The position numbers were made by a program, and so were the translations under genes. This document shows positions 1 through 12,600 of a DNA stretch of 64,000 bases, in pieces. This DNA is from Elysia chlorotica (Eukaryota > Mollusca > Gastropoda > Plakobranchidae), in the NCBI GenBank assembly GCA_003991915.1, contig RQTK01000005.1:574238-638237 (forward strand), written 5' to 3'. Within the stretch, counting starts at the first letter, position 1, and each line of letters starts with the position of its first letter. A model generated the notes under the pieces. It did not search any database. It saw only the letters and a list, made by a program, of their open reading frames with translations, and was not told where the DNA came from.

Positions 1-541
1 CACCCAACCAACCCACATGTCCATAGTCCTGGTCTCAACCACCCAATCAACCTTGTCTATACTTCTGGTCTCAATCACCCAAGTAACCAACCAACCTTGT
101 CCATACTCCTGGTCTCAAACATAACATCAACTTAAGTGTAGCAGTTGCGATTTTTACTTAGCTTAGTTATGTTGAAAAATAATCGTGAGAGCTGCATACG
201 GACCCTAGTCTCAACCAACCAACCCACCTTAATCATACCCCTGGTCTCATCCACCCAAGTAACCAACCAATCTTGTCCGTACGCCTGGCATGAACCACCC
301 AACCAACCGTGCCCAAATTCCTGCTGGTCTCAACCATCCAACCAACCAACCAACCTTGTCCATACTCCTGGTCTGAACAACCCAACCAGCCTTGTCCATA
401 TTCCAGCTGGTTTCAACCATCCAAATAACCAACCAACCTTGTCCATACTCCTGCCCTCAATCATCCAACAAACCCACCTTGTCCATACTCCTGGTCTCAA
501 TCATCCAACTAACCAACCAACCTTGTCCATACTCCTGGTTG
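1..541. repeat. Minisatellite with unit of about 40-60 bp
   Basis: Degenerate copies of CCAACCTTGTCCATACTCCT followed by GGTCTCAA and CCAACCAACCAA-type spacers. They are interrupted at about 121-210 and 540 by non-repeat sequence. Open frames inside it are Pro/Asn/Gln or Trp/Gly repeats without coding character. Confidence 0.85.
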
Positions 542-637
542 CGCCAGAGTCATGCCAACTGACCACAGCAGAGCTTGAAGACATGACCCTCACACTCAGC
601 ATCTCAGGGACCTTCAGCTTGGGAAAGCTTTTCTTCT
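522..637 (-). CDS. Exon 18: FN3 domain G, first half (last exon seen)
   Basis: It encodes LKVPEMLSVRVMSSSSAVVS and WHDSGATRSMDK, aligning residue for residue with the end of exon 14. Acceptor gggcag at 639-638 in phase 1; donor AAG|gttggt at 521 in phase 0, the same phase as exon 14. The donor lies inside the last unit of the 1-541 minisatellite. The partner second half is not in the window. Confidence 0.65.
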
Positions 638-3600
638 CTGCCCAAAACAAAGTAAATTTTGAGAAAAAATATACTTTCTATTATTTTTATGTACCCAAGG
701 TATTCGTAAGAACCGGAAGCAAACTGGCTCAAATGGTAGCGCCTTGGTCTCCCAACTGGGAGGTCTGCAGTTCTAATCTCACATTCGGTCAAAAATTTAT
801 TTCATTGGTTTTCCTTCCCTACCCGCTGAGACTGGAGTCCAGGTCTCCCCACACTGTCAGCAGATAAAATTTTCAGATGTTGGTCTTGGGATCCGTCCAC
901 AATATAGCCTATATAGCACTGACGTTGGACGTTAAGCATCAAACAAACATCCCTATGAATCTTATATATAGACAGAGGCACTTGCTAAATTCACTCATCA
1001 GACCTATGGCTCATCAGTCCAGAGTGCTAACCGACCAAGCTACCTGCACTCTCAAACAAAGTAAATACCTTGAGAAGGGATGGTTTAGGATGATTTCATA
1101 ATCTTTCCACGCTCTAGATAATTTTACAAGAGATTCAGAGTTGTGAGTAGGCTTTGAACTGATACAAGTAAAAAATATGCAACTCTAATGGATATCATAT
1201 AGCAGTTAAAGTATCTAAAAAAAATTGTCTCTGAATAAGCATAACAATCTTATTTTGCAAATATTTTGCTTCCACATTTATAGACTTATGCAACAGTAGA
1301 TCTACCAGGAATATCTTTTAAAAATTCTGAAAGGAATTGATTGAAAATGATGCAGGTATGAACAACTTTAAGATCACTGTAACAGTATGGAACTGACTTT
1401 GCATTACTCAGTACAAGGCAGCATTATAACTGAACAATAAGTTTCATAGAAAAAAGTGTATTAAAGGGCAATAAAATATATGCCATTGATTAGATTCAGT
1501 GTAAGAGTAGGATTCATTACTTGAACATTATGTGGGTCCAAAGACTCTCAATAACTTAATACCTTTTGGTGTGGTGTAGGACACAACCTTTGATCTTGGT
1601 CCAAAGCCCAGGTCCGTCATGGCCTGAACAAAGAAGTAGTAGGTTGTCTCGGGGCGCAGGCCATGGAAAGTTTGCTGCTTCACGTTCTGGCTGACTGCCG
1701 CCTTCTGCTGCCACTGTTTCTGTAACTTCCACCTGTCTGTTGTGTACATGACTACGTACTCTACACAGAAGAAAAAATAACAAGATATTTATTTACTTGT
1801 TTAATCTTTTTAGGTTATTTTTTTTTGTGCTGATAAATTAATGAAAATTGTCAAGGTCAAGGATAAAAATTCATCAAAATCATCATCTTCAAGAACAAGG
1901 CTATCTCCTGAACAGATTCCAGGGATGACATCTGAAAAATATGAACTAATGCCACACAAAAAACAGAGTAAGTATACCAAGGTTCTATTTGAGCTGATCA
2001 CTTTAGCTTTCCTAACAGAGTGATAATCCACAATAGTTATATAATTAAAACCATTGTACTGCATCCCCTTCACCATGTTAACATAACATTTATTTGACCT
2101 TCATCTAGTATGGAAACAGTAATATATCAAAATGACTGACATCGATACGATCAACTTCATGAAAGCTATGGAAAACACATTTCAATACTCACACCATTTA
2201 CTTCAAATCCTTAAAAGGTAATAGAGAGTTATAGCAACCGCACTTGTAGCTCTGACATGTACTTGTAGCGTGTAGGAAAACCAGGCTTACAAAAATGTTA
2301 ATGTATTATCTTGACGATCATGTCTCAAAGTCCAAAGAGGTTTGGAGGAGTTGTGTGGATAATGAATATGTCCACACAAATGGATGAACTGACTTCAGAA
2401 AATAAAATCAGGAAGTTGATTATCAGACACCTTACTGACCATTTCAGGATCTGTCCCTCCCCTTAAACAAATTTATAATTCGACTCAAGCTGACTATGGG
2501 GAATAAGGTGTTATAGGTAACATTTTTAAAGAATTCTTAGATGATTCTTCTTGAAATATAATGAAATAAGTAATTTGATGTATTGCAGCCTTCTTTTATC
2601 ATTTCAGAAGCTCTGAACTGGGAAATGCGAGATTTACAGTTCCAATTTATGCCCGTCCACCAGTTTTTTTGTGTCATTCTTTAGAAAATCTAGGGAATGT
2701 AAAACTGATAAAGATGACAGATTGACATATAGTGTCCAATATCACACATGCTGTAGCACATACACACACCTTTTATCTTGGAGTCAAGGTGGGGCTGCCA
2801 AGTAAGAACTGCCACATCTGGTGAGTTGGCTCGCCCATGCACTTCAGCTATCAGAGGAGGCTGTGAGAAGTCTACATAAAAAGATGGAAAAAAAGACAGA
2901 AGGGAATAGACTGTATAATACATGTCAATCTAGTAATGCCATCAACACTGGCATGCCAGATAGGTCAGTGTTAAGATAGCAAGGTACAGAGAACACTCAT
3001 CAAATTATTTCAAGAATAGAAAACCGCAGAGCCCACAGATTTACAAACAATCTAAAAATTACACTACATATTACTTATTTACTCCATATCGCACCGGCTC
3101 TCTGTAAATGAACGCTGCTATTTCTTAAAAATCATAATGTGTGTAAAATGTGCTGAATAGTTGTAAGCTTCATTTAATTGGCTAAGAAATAAATTGTATC
3201 TCTGATTAGTTACAAGAATAGTTTTAGTTGAAAACTTGTTATCAAGTTTTATTGCCGAAATAAAGGTAATAATGAGAGAAAAGATCTAAGTGTTCTGATT
3301 GAGCTGCCATGATCATAATCTTTTTATAACACATTGGAAATACAATGTTTAAATTTTTTTTTTTTTTTAATCGTGGAAATTTTTTTTTAACTTGAATATG
3401 TTATATGAGTAGATCTAGCCACATATTCAATGATGTAAAAAAAAGTCTTCCTTATTCCGACCCCATAAAAAAACAAAAAAAACACTTGAGCTCTTCTTTT
3501 CGTTTTTTTTTTAAACATGCACTCACCATTTTTATTTCAATTTCACTTCAACATAAATGTGCTTTTTACATATTTAATTCTTGAGAGATGAAAATAAAAC

Positions 3601-6600
3601 CCAATATATTTTCTATTCTTCTCTCTTGCTTACTCCCACATAGTCTACTTGCTTTGATTTAATTTTGTCTCTTATTGATCTTGTTCAGTTTTCATTGGCC
3701 TGGGCTAACTAAAGTATCTCTGATGCGACGCCGTGCATAAATGCATCTAGACTCTTCCAGCGGCCTAATTCTCTAATGGCGCCAGGGTCATAACCCATGT
3801 GCACTGCTGCAGTGGCTGCGGTAAGTCTGAAACAGCGAGCAGTGAATTTATCTGAGATAAATCCCGCCTCTTTGATTGTTTCTCTCAGTGAAGTCGACAC
3901 TGACGCTGCGCACAGGGACTTGTGTGTTTCAGAGGAGGCTGTGAGAAGTCTGCATAAAAGGATGTCTTTTTTAAACAGCTTCTCTTGATAAAACATGTTC
4001 GATTTTTGTGTGGCTGAAGCTGAACTGCATCTTGAATCACTTAGAAAGATTGCTACAAGAATGAAGAGAATTTTTTCAAAACTTCATTCAGTTACATTTA
4101 GAAAGTTTTAAGATACTGCAAGACTCACTCTCTGTTTTACAAAAGACACAGATAATTATAATATTTAATTGGCCAAATCTTATTTCCTATACTTTGTATT
4201 GAAGAAGTTGTAAAAGCATTTGAAAGGGACGAGATAAAACCATCCAAAAAGAAATGGTACTAATTCCTTTCCATAAAGTGGAACTGCACCAAGTTATGAG
4301 GAAAAAAAGCTCTTCCACTCTCCATATGACTTGGAATGCAGCAGCAACATTCAGTCTAACCTGCAGCAAACGTCGTGTTAACCACGGGCTGGCTCCACGG
4401 AGACTCCTTCTCCTGGCGATGGACCTTCACCGAGAACTCGTAGCGAGTCAGGGGCTCCAGATCCAGCAGGTAGAGCGAGGGGAAAGGGCTCGACACCAGA
4501 GTCAGAGCTGAGGGCTCAGGGTCCAGACCTCGATAGCGCACTGTATAGGTGGCAGGGGGGAGAGTCTCCTCGCCGTCCTGAGTCAAGGTTGATAGTCCAA
4601 GGTAAGGAAAGGAAGATTTTCCGAATAAAAAAGAGATAAAATACAGTGGAATATTTCAAGGTAAACCCTGTTTAAGATAAACTATGGCTTTATAAAAGCT
4701 ATTTCCGTTGCACCAGGCTTCCAAACCACTAGAGAGCATAATTACTTATGTTAGTCCTAAGCGAATACTGAGGTTTCTAAGGACATTGATCTGTATAATA
4801 AAATTTAATTGTGATCGCCCTACACATAGAACTTTTAAAATGCTGTACACACACTTAACTTTTAACCAACCTGTTTATGCACAATTTTAATGCTTTTACT
4901 TCTCAGACAGGTAATGGAGTCACCGCTGCTACTAGTATAATGTATTAATCACCGTAGGACATCCTGAGCACAATATAGCCATTGCCTTGCTGACGAGACG
5001 TAAAACAAACTTTTACACACTCTGTAACACCAATTCCCTTGTTATTTCTTTACAGTCAGAGGGATACAATAAACTTTAAGGCTGGCTCCCAGAGTTTTAC
5101 CTTATGTGGATTCCACTGTATCTATTTTCATTTTTTTTTTTTTTGGAATTTGGCTTGGAATCTTCAATTGAGGTATGGTTTCAAAATAATGATTCTGCAA
5201 ATATTTATATAAGTATTTCCACTCTCTTTCAATTTTTTACTTATAACCATCTGTGAAAAATGAAAGCTTTTACTTCTCAGACAGGTAATGGAGTCACCGC
5301 TGCTACTAGTATAATGTATTAATCACCGTAGGACATCCTGAGCACAATATAGCCATAGCCTTGTTGACGAGACGTAAAACAAACTTTTACACACTCTGTA
5401 ACACCAATTCCCTTGTTATTTCTTTACAGTCAGAGGGATACAATAAACTTTAAGGCTGGCTCCCAGAGTTTTACCTTATAACCATCTGTGAAAAATGAAT
5501 TATAGAGATCAACTTAACTCATTCATGGTTTATATGTTCTATTTTACATAAGAATTAACAAAGAGATTTAAAGACTATCACATACCAATAGTGAGTCTAA
5601 AATTTAGGTAAATATAACATCAAACAGAAGATCAAAAGAAGGTCTTGTGTCCTGCCATAATATTGTTATGTGTGTAACTCGAGTAATTCCAAGGATCACA
5701 GACCTGATTACAAAATAAAGAGAAAAAAAGATTTCGGGAAGACACAAAACATCTAGTGATTTAATAGACTCACCAAAGTCAATAAATACTTCATCTATCT
5801 CTAGGTATCAAACCTAAAAAAAAATTAAATTATGTACCTTTTTTTTCACTAAACAGTTTAAATCATTCATGAAAGAAGGAACCACCTAAAAAATCCAGTT
5901 AAGTTAAACAATGAAAACTTGTAGATCACATGTCAACTAAATTCTTTTTTTTTATCAATTAAAACATAATCCTCACCTCTTCGTAGATCCTGGCCATGCT
6001 AGGGTCCTGCCAGCTGACCACCACAGATGTGGACGACAAAACATTTGCTTGAAGATTCCGAGGCTGCTCTACGGGTCGCAAGTCTATTTTGTTATTTGCT
6101 GGTTGGATGAACAAAATTAAATGAAAGAACTTTTTTTGACATTTCGAAATTTCTGTCTTCTGAAGATTTAACTTACTAAAATGGCATCAAAATCTACATC
6201 ATTTATAGAGCAATTCAAAGTAGAACACTGATGTATGAGATTTAATTCCAATATCCTTTCAGTTTTACTGATCGCTAAAAATTAATTATTGTAAAACTTC
6301 TTGCCAGGCAAATTTAGCTGACTAGGAATTTAAAGTGATAACCACTGGATCTTAAGTCGATTGAATTGATCTTTTTCATTCCAGTGACCTTTCATAAATC
6401 CGTGAAAAGAGACCGTAACTCAATCATGACATAAGTTGGTGTTTTCACTTATGTTCCCTAGAGTGTTCATGTACTATCGTTTCAAACATTTTGATAAGTT
6501 ATCATAAGCATAAATCAAACTCTGAGCATCCTTTACAACCCAACCTGACGGGGTTTTGAAGAGAACTGTGTTGGACTCTGGCCCGTAACCGATGGACGTG

Positions 6601-9600
6601 TGGGCCTGGACCTTGAAGTGATAGGAAGTGTCTGGTTCCAAGCCTTCAATAACTGCCATCCTGAGTGCCTGTCCGAGCCGAGACTCAACCTGCCAGTGTA
6701 CGTGCTGGCTCCCCATGTCCTCAGTGTATAGGATCACAAAGCCTGAGATAAATGGAAAAAAAAGGATTAGGACTGAGTTCACTTAAAGTCAACTTACCGA
6801 AGGGAAATTCTTGCTTAATATCAAGACTTTTGGGCAATTCAATGATTTTGTCTTTTTTGTAATTGATAAAGTCAACTCTTGCTTACAATCCAACAAAATT
6901 TTCCTTTAACAAGTTGTATTTACAGGAATGACAACACACATTCTAGTACATTTCATTCACGTCAAGTGATATGGTTTCGTGAGTAAAGCACAAACAGCTC
7001 AAGATTGTATTAATCTAGAACATACATTTAAAACAAAGACTTTCACAAATTTTGACCCAGAAAAACACAAATTGCTGCTATTTTTTACACTTTCATAAGC
7101 ACCCTCAGATAAGCGCACTGCACAGAAATATTAAATACCCAAAGTATGCCTAAATCTAGCTAGCTGTGCCGGCATAGGCCTTCAGATAAAATTTCATTGG
7201 CTAGGTAGGGTTTAATAGACTGCAAGAATGACAGTTTTCAACAAAAAAAAATTAATAGCAAGAGGAAGCAAGTGTGACATGGTATTGCTACTCTGTGTAA
7301 AATTGGCATGTGTTGGTCTTAGGTCCACAGGATAGTCTATTTGATGTCAATGAACGTTAAGAAACCAAAAAAAACTAATGAGCAAGTGAAAAATAACATT
7401 AAGAACACTTCAACTTGCAACCCTCATGATAAGCCAATGTATTCAATGTATTGTGCATTCACCTAGGATGTTTGCTGTAACCTTCTGCGGTATTTCCCAC
7501 ACAAGCATGGCTGCTCTTGGATCATTTGGAGCACGTGAGGCAGTCAAGGTGGCTGGAACTGGTGCTGGGTCTGGTAGTAGATGCAATGGAATTATCCTTA
7601 CAGAAAAAAGTTGTATATACTGTATTTTTTTCCTTCCTAAGATCTAAGATAAAGGTTAAAAGTGTGAGTCGAAGCTACAGGGGTAAGATATCAACCTTTT
7701 TTTAATCAATGTCAAACAAACAAACAAACAAAAAAGAAAAAAAGAGATATTGGTTGCTACTGAAAATCTTCATAAAATATACATGAATTTCTAATAAGTG
7801 TTCCATTGAAGTTTTGTACCCCCAGGAAGCTGGTAATCCTCCACTCTGAGAGGCGGCCCGATTCCCTTCTTGTTCTTGGCATTGACAGAAAAGTCATATG
7901 TCACGCCGGGGGATAGAGTATTGAGCGTCACCGAGAGTTTGCTCCCTTCCACCTGCACCCTTTGCTCCAGTGGTTGACCATCTATGGTTGATGTGATGTA
8001 TGAAACATCATAGTCTGAAATTTAAAATAAAGAATAGGAAAGAGTCAAAAGTTGCTTATACATTCTAATACCTTGCACCTCAGTAAAATAAGTACAACTC
8101 TCCCATTTACTGTCCATCTGTCCCATCCCCATCTGTACATCACATCACATCACATACTATCTCATTCTGTCTGTCTGTCTGGCTGTCTGGCTGTCTGTCT
8201 CTCTCTCCCTTCCATTCCCCCCACCATTCCTCTGCCCCTATGCTTCCCTATTTTTCCCTCTCACCTGTGATGACACCATTTGCCTCTAGCGGGGGCTGCC
8301 AGGTGAGAAGCACCTGACCTGGGGTATCTGGGTCAATGATCACAGTCAGGTCTCGTGGCGCCGAGCTGGGGGCTGCAAAGACACAATGGTAATTGGATGA
8401 CTGAGTGGCCCCCTTTTTCTTTACCTTTCTCAAATTGTTGCAAATTAATAATTTGCAAAAATCTTAAAGTGTAAAGTATGTCTGTTGACTGTGAGACATG
8501 ACAGGTTTAAAGTCAAACTATAGATCTACAAAGACACTTTTTAATCCATTCCCCTTACTTTTCTCTCTCATCCAAAATCTTGCAACAGCTTGAATCGACA
8601 AATGGATACCGCAAGATGACATACATTAAAATGCTTTAAACTGTAGAGGATTAAAAAAGTATTATCTTCCTTTATCTTATCTTATCTAACCCACCTGCTT
8701 CCTGCGTCACATTCCAGACCATCATAGACCAGGTACTGTTGCGCTGACCATCTGAAGCCATCACAGCAAACTCATACCGCGTGTGTGGTCTCAGCCGTCC
8801 CACCAAGCTGTACCCCTGCTGAGACTCAGATTTCTGGACCTTGAAGTTTGGCGCCATATATGCTGTGTTTGTGCCTCCTGACGTCACAGAGCCTCCAACT
8901 TGTTGCTGGCTCAGTGGTCGGTACCGAAGATAGTATTCTCTCTTCTGGTTCGGATCTTCCTTACTGAGGACACATAAGCCCATGTTAGACTATACTGATT
9001 AAAAGATAGATTTACACAAATCATGCCTAACCCAATGATGGACTGTCACATAAGTTTACTTCTCTCCCTCTCAAATTTGTCCTTGATTAGTTTTATGTCC
9101 GCCTGGTTTCCTGAAAAATCCTATGTGGAGATATGGAGAAAGGGGCACAAGTTTATAGTCCTTGGACCCCCTAGAAAAAGCAGAAAAATTATGCATAAGA
9201 AAGGTCGATTAAAAGTGAAGAATATATACAGCAGTTTAAAAGATCCATGTGTAGTATTATGAATATGAAAGGCATGAAATGCCAGTAGCTTATTTAGTTA
9301 ATTAAAGATCCATGTGTAGGATTATGAAAGGTAGAGAAGGCCAGTAGCTTAATTTGTTATGTACATGGGTCTTTTAAACTGGTTATATATTTCTTCACTT
9401 TTAACCAATATTTTTTATACACAATTTTTCTGCTTTTTCTATCCAGAGAGATACAGGATTCACCGTTGCTACTAGTGTTACATATTAACTCTCTTAGGAC
9501 ATCATGGGGACAATATAGCCCTCACTGTGCTGACGTGTCGTTAACAAACTCAACTGAAGCTCTCCCTCTCCTTTAAAACTACACGTTTCCTTGAGCATTT

Positions 9601-12600
9601 GAGCTAGCATCTACAGCACTGTGAGTTAATACAGGATAGATTGATTTTATGAGGCAGTCAACGTACAAAGTTAGCTCTACATTATCTGTAAGAAGCAGCC
9701 GCGCAAGCACCTACCAAATCAGGGTATTGTAACTTTAACTGATATAAATAGAATACCATTGCTTACAGTCTATAATAGTCTTAAGCTTAATGCCAGTGGG
9801 TAAAATATTGTGATGCTTCAGTTTTTAGGAAGTAACACATATGCTTATTTGTAATAATTATGTATAGATATACCTCCACATTAGGCCTAAAAATCCAAAG
9901 TGTTATCATATCACAGGCAGCCTAACCATAAAAATGTATCATATCCTCCCTGAGTAATTATTTTTCAAGTAGAGCATTGATAAATTATAATTATGGTCGT
10001 TTGTCTCAGTATTTTTTTTATTACATTGAGTTCGCTGCAATTCACCTCTGCGTGATTCGTTATCTGTTTGTTATGACTAAGTGTTTCATTTTATGATTTA
10101 TATAGCCTGCATGGAGCGTTGTTTATTCAACTAGATTTCCAGCTGATGATGCATTATTTGCCCATTCTTCTTTCCATGCCACTGTCATATTGAAATAGCA
10201 GATTTACAGAAAGAGAATCTAGATTGGAGCCTTATTGCTGTAGCATTGTTGGTATCGTGTTTGAGGGGGACGTCGTATGCAATAGCTTTCACTTTCTTAG
10301 GCATTTTATGAGTATAAACTCCTAAGTGACTTTCATTAAGATCTTTTTGCAACACAAAAAGTAATGTTTCTATAAAGCAAAACATACAGAGTTATAAATA
10401 TTAGAGACTTACGCAGACATGTCTACCCAAGTGACATTGATCTCATAAGCTGACAGAACCAGGGCTCGAACTCCAATGGGAGGCATGATTACTGATTTGG
10501 CTATGAGAGAATACACAAAAGTGGCACTATATAAATCTAAAACAACGATTTTCTATGTATTTTTGCTTTTTAACAAAAACGACATTTGAAGCTGAGGTGA
10601 TGCAACTATAATAATTCAATCAACTAAAATTTGTCATATGTACAAAACTCATAATCAAAATGAAATAAAAAAATAGACTAGTTCTCATTATGAATACACT
10701 TTTCCTTGTATATCTTAAAAGTCTAATACAAAGTCACTGCAATAACAACTTTCATAAGTTTATTCCTTTTTCTGTGTGACAACAATCTTAAAATATAGTA
10801 AGGTCCTATTTTCTGTTACAGACCATCATCTGCTATCCTTGTCATGACCGTTTCATACAAAGCCTGGCCAACTCCCATGTGGTTGTAAGCTCGGATGCTG
10901 ATGATATACTGCCATCCAGGTTCTTAAAAAAGAAAATCAGAACATTAACTGTGAGATCAAACTGACAAACTTCTATATGACTTCTTTATCTATAAGAAAT
11001 ATAACTTTAAAACATCCAGGTTTGAGAAATACAGTCTGCCTTTACAAAAACGTAATACTTTCATGTAAGTAAAAATGCTTGCTATTATCTCTTTAATACT
11101 TGACTATATCTTAAGTAATGTGACAAGTTTCAATCCATGCACATTGTACATCATAAACTATCACCAAAAAAAAATCTGTATGCTTGGAGGTAAAGTTTAA
11201 ACTATCGAAGGGGATATGAATCTCAAACATATATCAATTACAGGTAAAGTCAGCACAAAAAAACAAAAACAAAAAAAAAAAACTTTAATAACAAATAAAA
11301 CTAATATGAATAAAAAAATTTACAGAATTACAAATGTTGACAAATTCATGTGCATTTCAAAGGCATATATTTGTCAATAAATATATGAGAGCCCCAATTC
11401 AAAACATTTTTAAACGTCAATAATTATAAGGATAGTATCTTGATAAAATGATGAGGTTTTGAGAAATTTCTTTTTAAAAGAAATATTTTAGACATGAGGT
11501 CCAAACTAACCCACACACAAATGTGTGTCTCCTTGCAAAATAACGTATGTATATAACATGTATTCATAAGATTACCTTTAGACAGACCTATACTCTTAAA
11601 TTTGAGAAAGATGAATATTTCAATCATGTTTTAATAAACAGCATGGATCAATGACAAAAATTGAAAAGGGAGGACAACTTTTCTTGGTCCTCCCAAATAA
11701 CTATTTTACATTTAAAAAACCAATTTTAAGTCACTTCGCATGTAAGCGGTGAAAGAGATATCTTGATTGAAATACAAAAAGCTGAAGTTTGCAAATCTCT
11801 AATCTGCAAAAACTTTTATTCTATCTTAATTGGTCGAAAACATATGAATTTGGAAAAAACACCTAAAAATTATGCGATTTCAAAAGTATTGATGACAAAT
11901 TACTGAGACTCTGTTGAGAAGGATTTATAAAGTCTTATGATAGCTATAGTTCTATTAATAATACATACATTCATTATATAGCCTACAATTCGAGTACATG
12001 CATACAGGCTATCTAAATGGGAAAGGGTCACCTCTCCCTGCCAGCACCTCCTTTTCTTGGAGAGGGACTTTTTCTACTTCACTGAGCTTCTTTAAGTTTA
12101 GTTTCACACATGTCTCCAGCGACTCAAATCTGGATTATTTTTCACTGTAGTCACTTCCTTTACACGCCCATGTTCGTTCTTATCCAAAGTCTTCATTGCG
12201 ATATCGACCATTGTTTAATTACCAAGGGTTTTTAAAATCAGGTGTAGATTCTAAGGTAGTGTTGTATCCTAAAAGTGAGAGAATAGCGCTTTACTATCTA
12301 GATTTAGATTCTAGGTTTCGACCTAGACATCGTGTAAACTTGAATGAGCCGTAACGCTAATCGACAATTCTTAGAGCCTAACATTTAGTAAGAACTAGAA
12401 TGTCGATTAGCCAAGTGGACGTCTGCGGTGTTGTTTTTATTCAGTTTTGCTTTCAGCATATTTCTGACAATTGATTATCGCGTTGGAATTGGTGAACAAA
12501 AGTAAACACTGAGAAGATCAGCTTAGATAGCCCTAGAGCGGCGGTGAATACAATTGATCTTCACATCGATAAATAAATATTGGGAAAGAAGAGAGAAAAA

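Noticed and set aside
145..867. 240-codon open frame at the left end
   Set aside because: It reads Asn/Gln/Pro/Thr repeats from the minisatellite and then SINE-like DNA; on the other strand the real exon 522-637 overlaps it.
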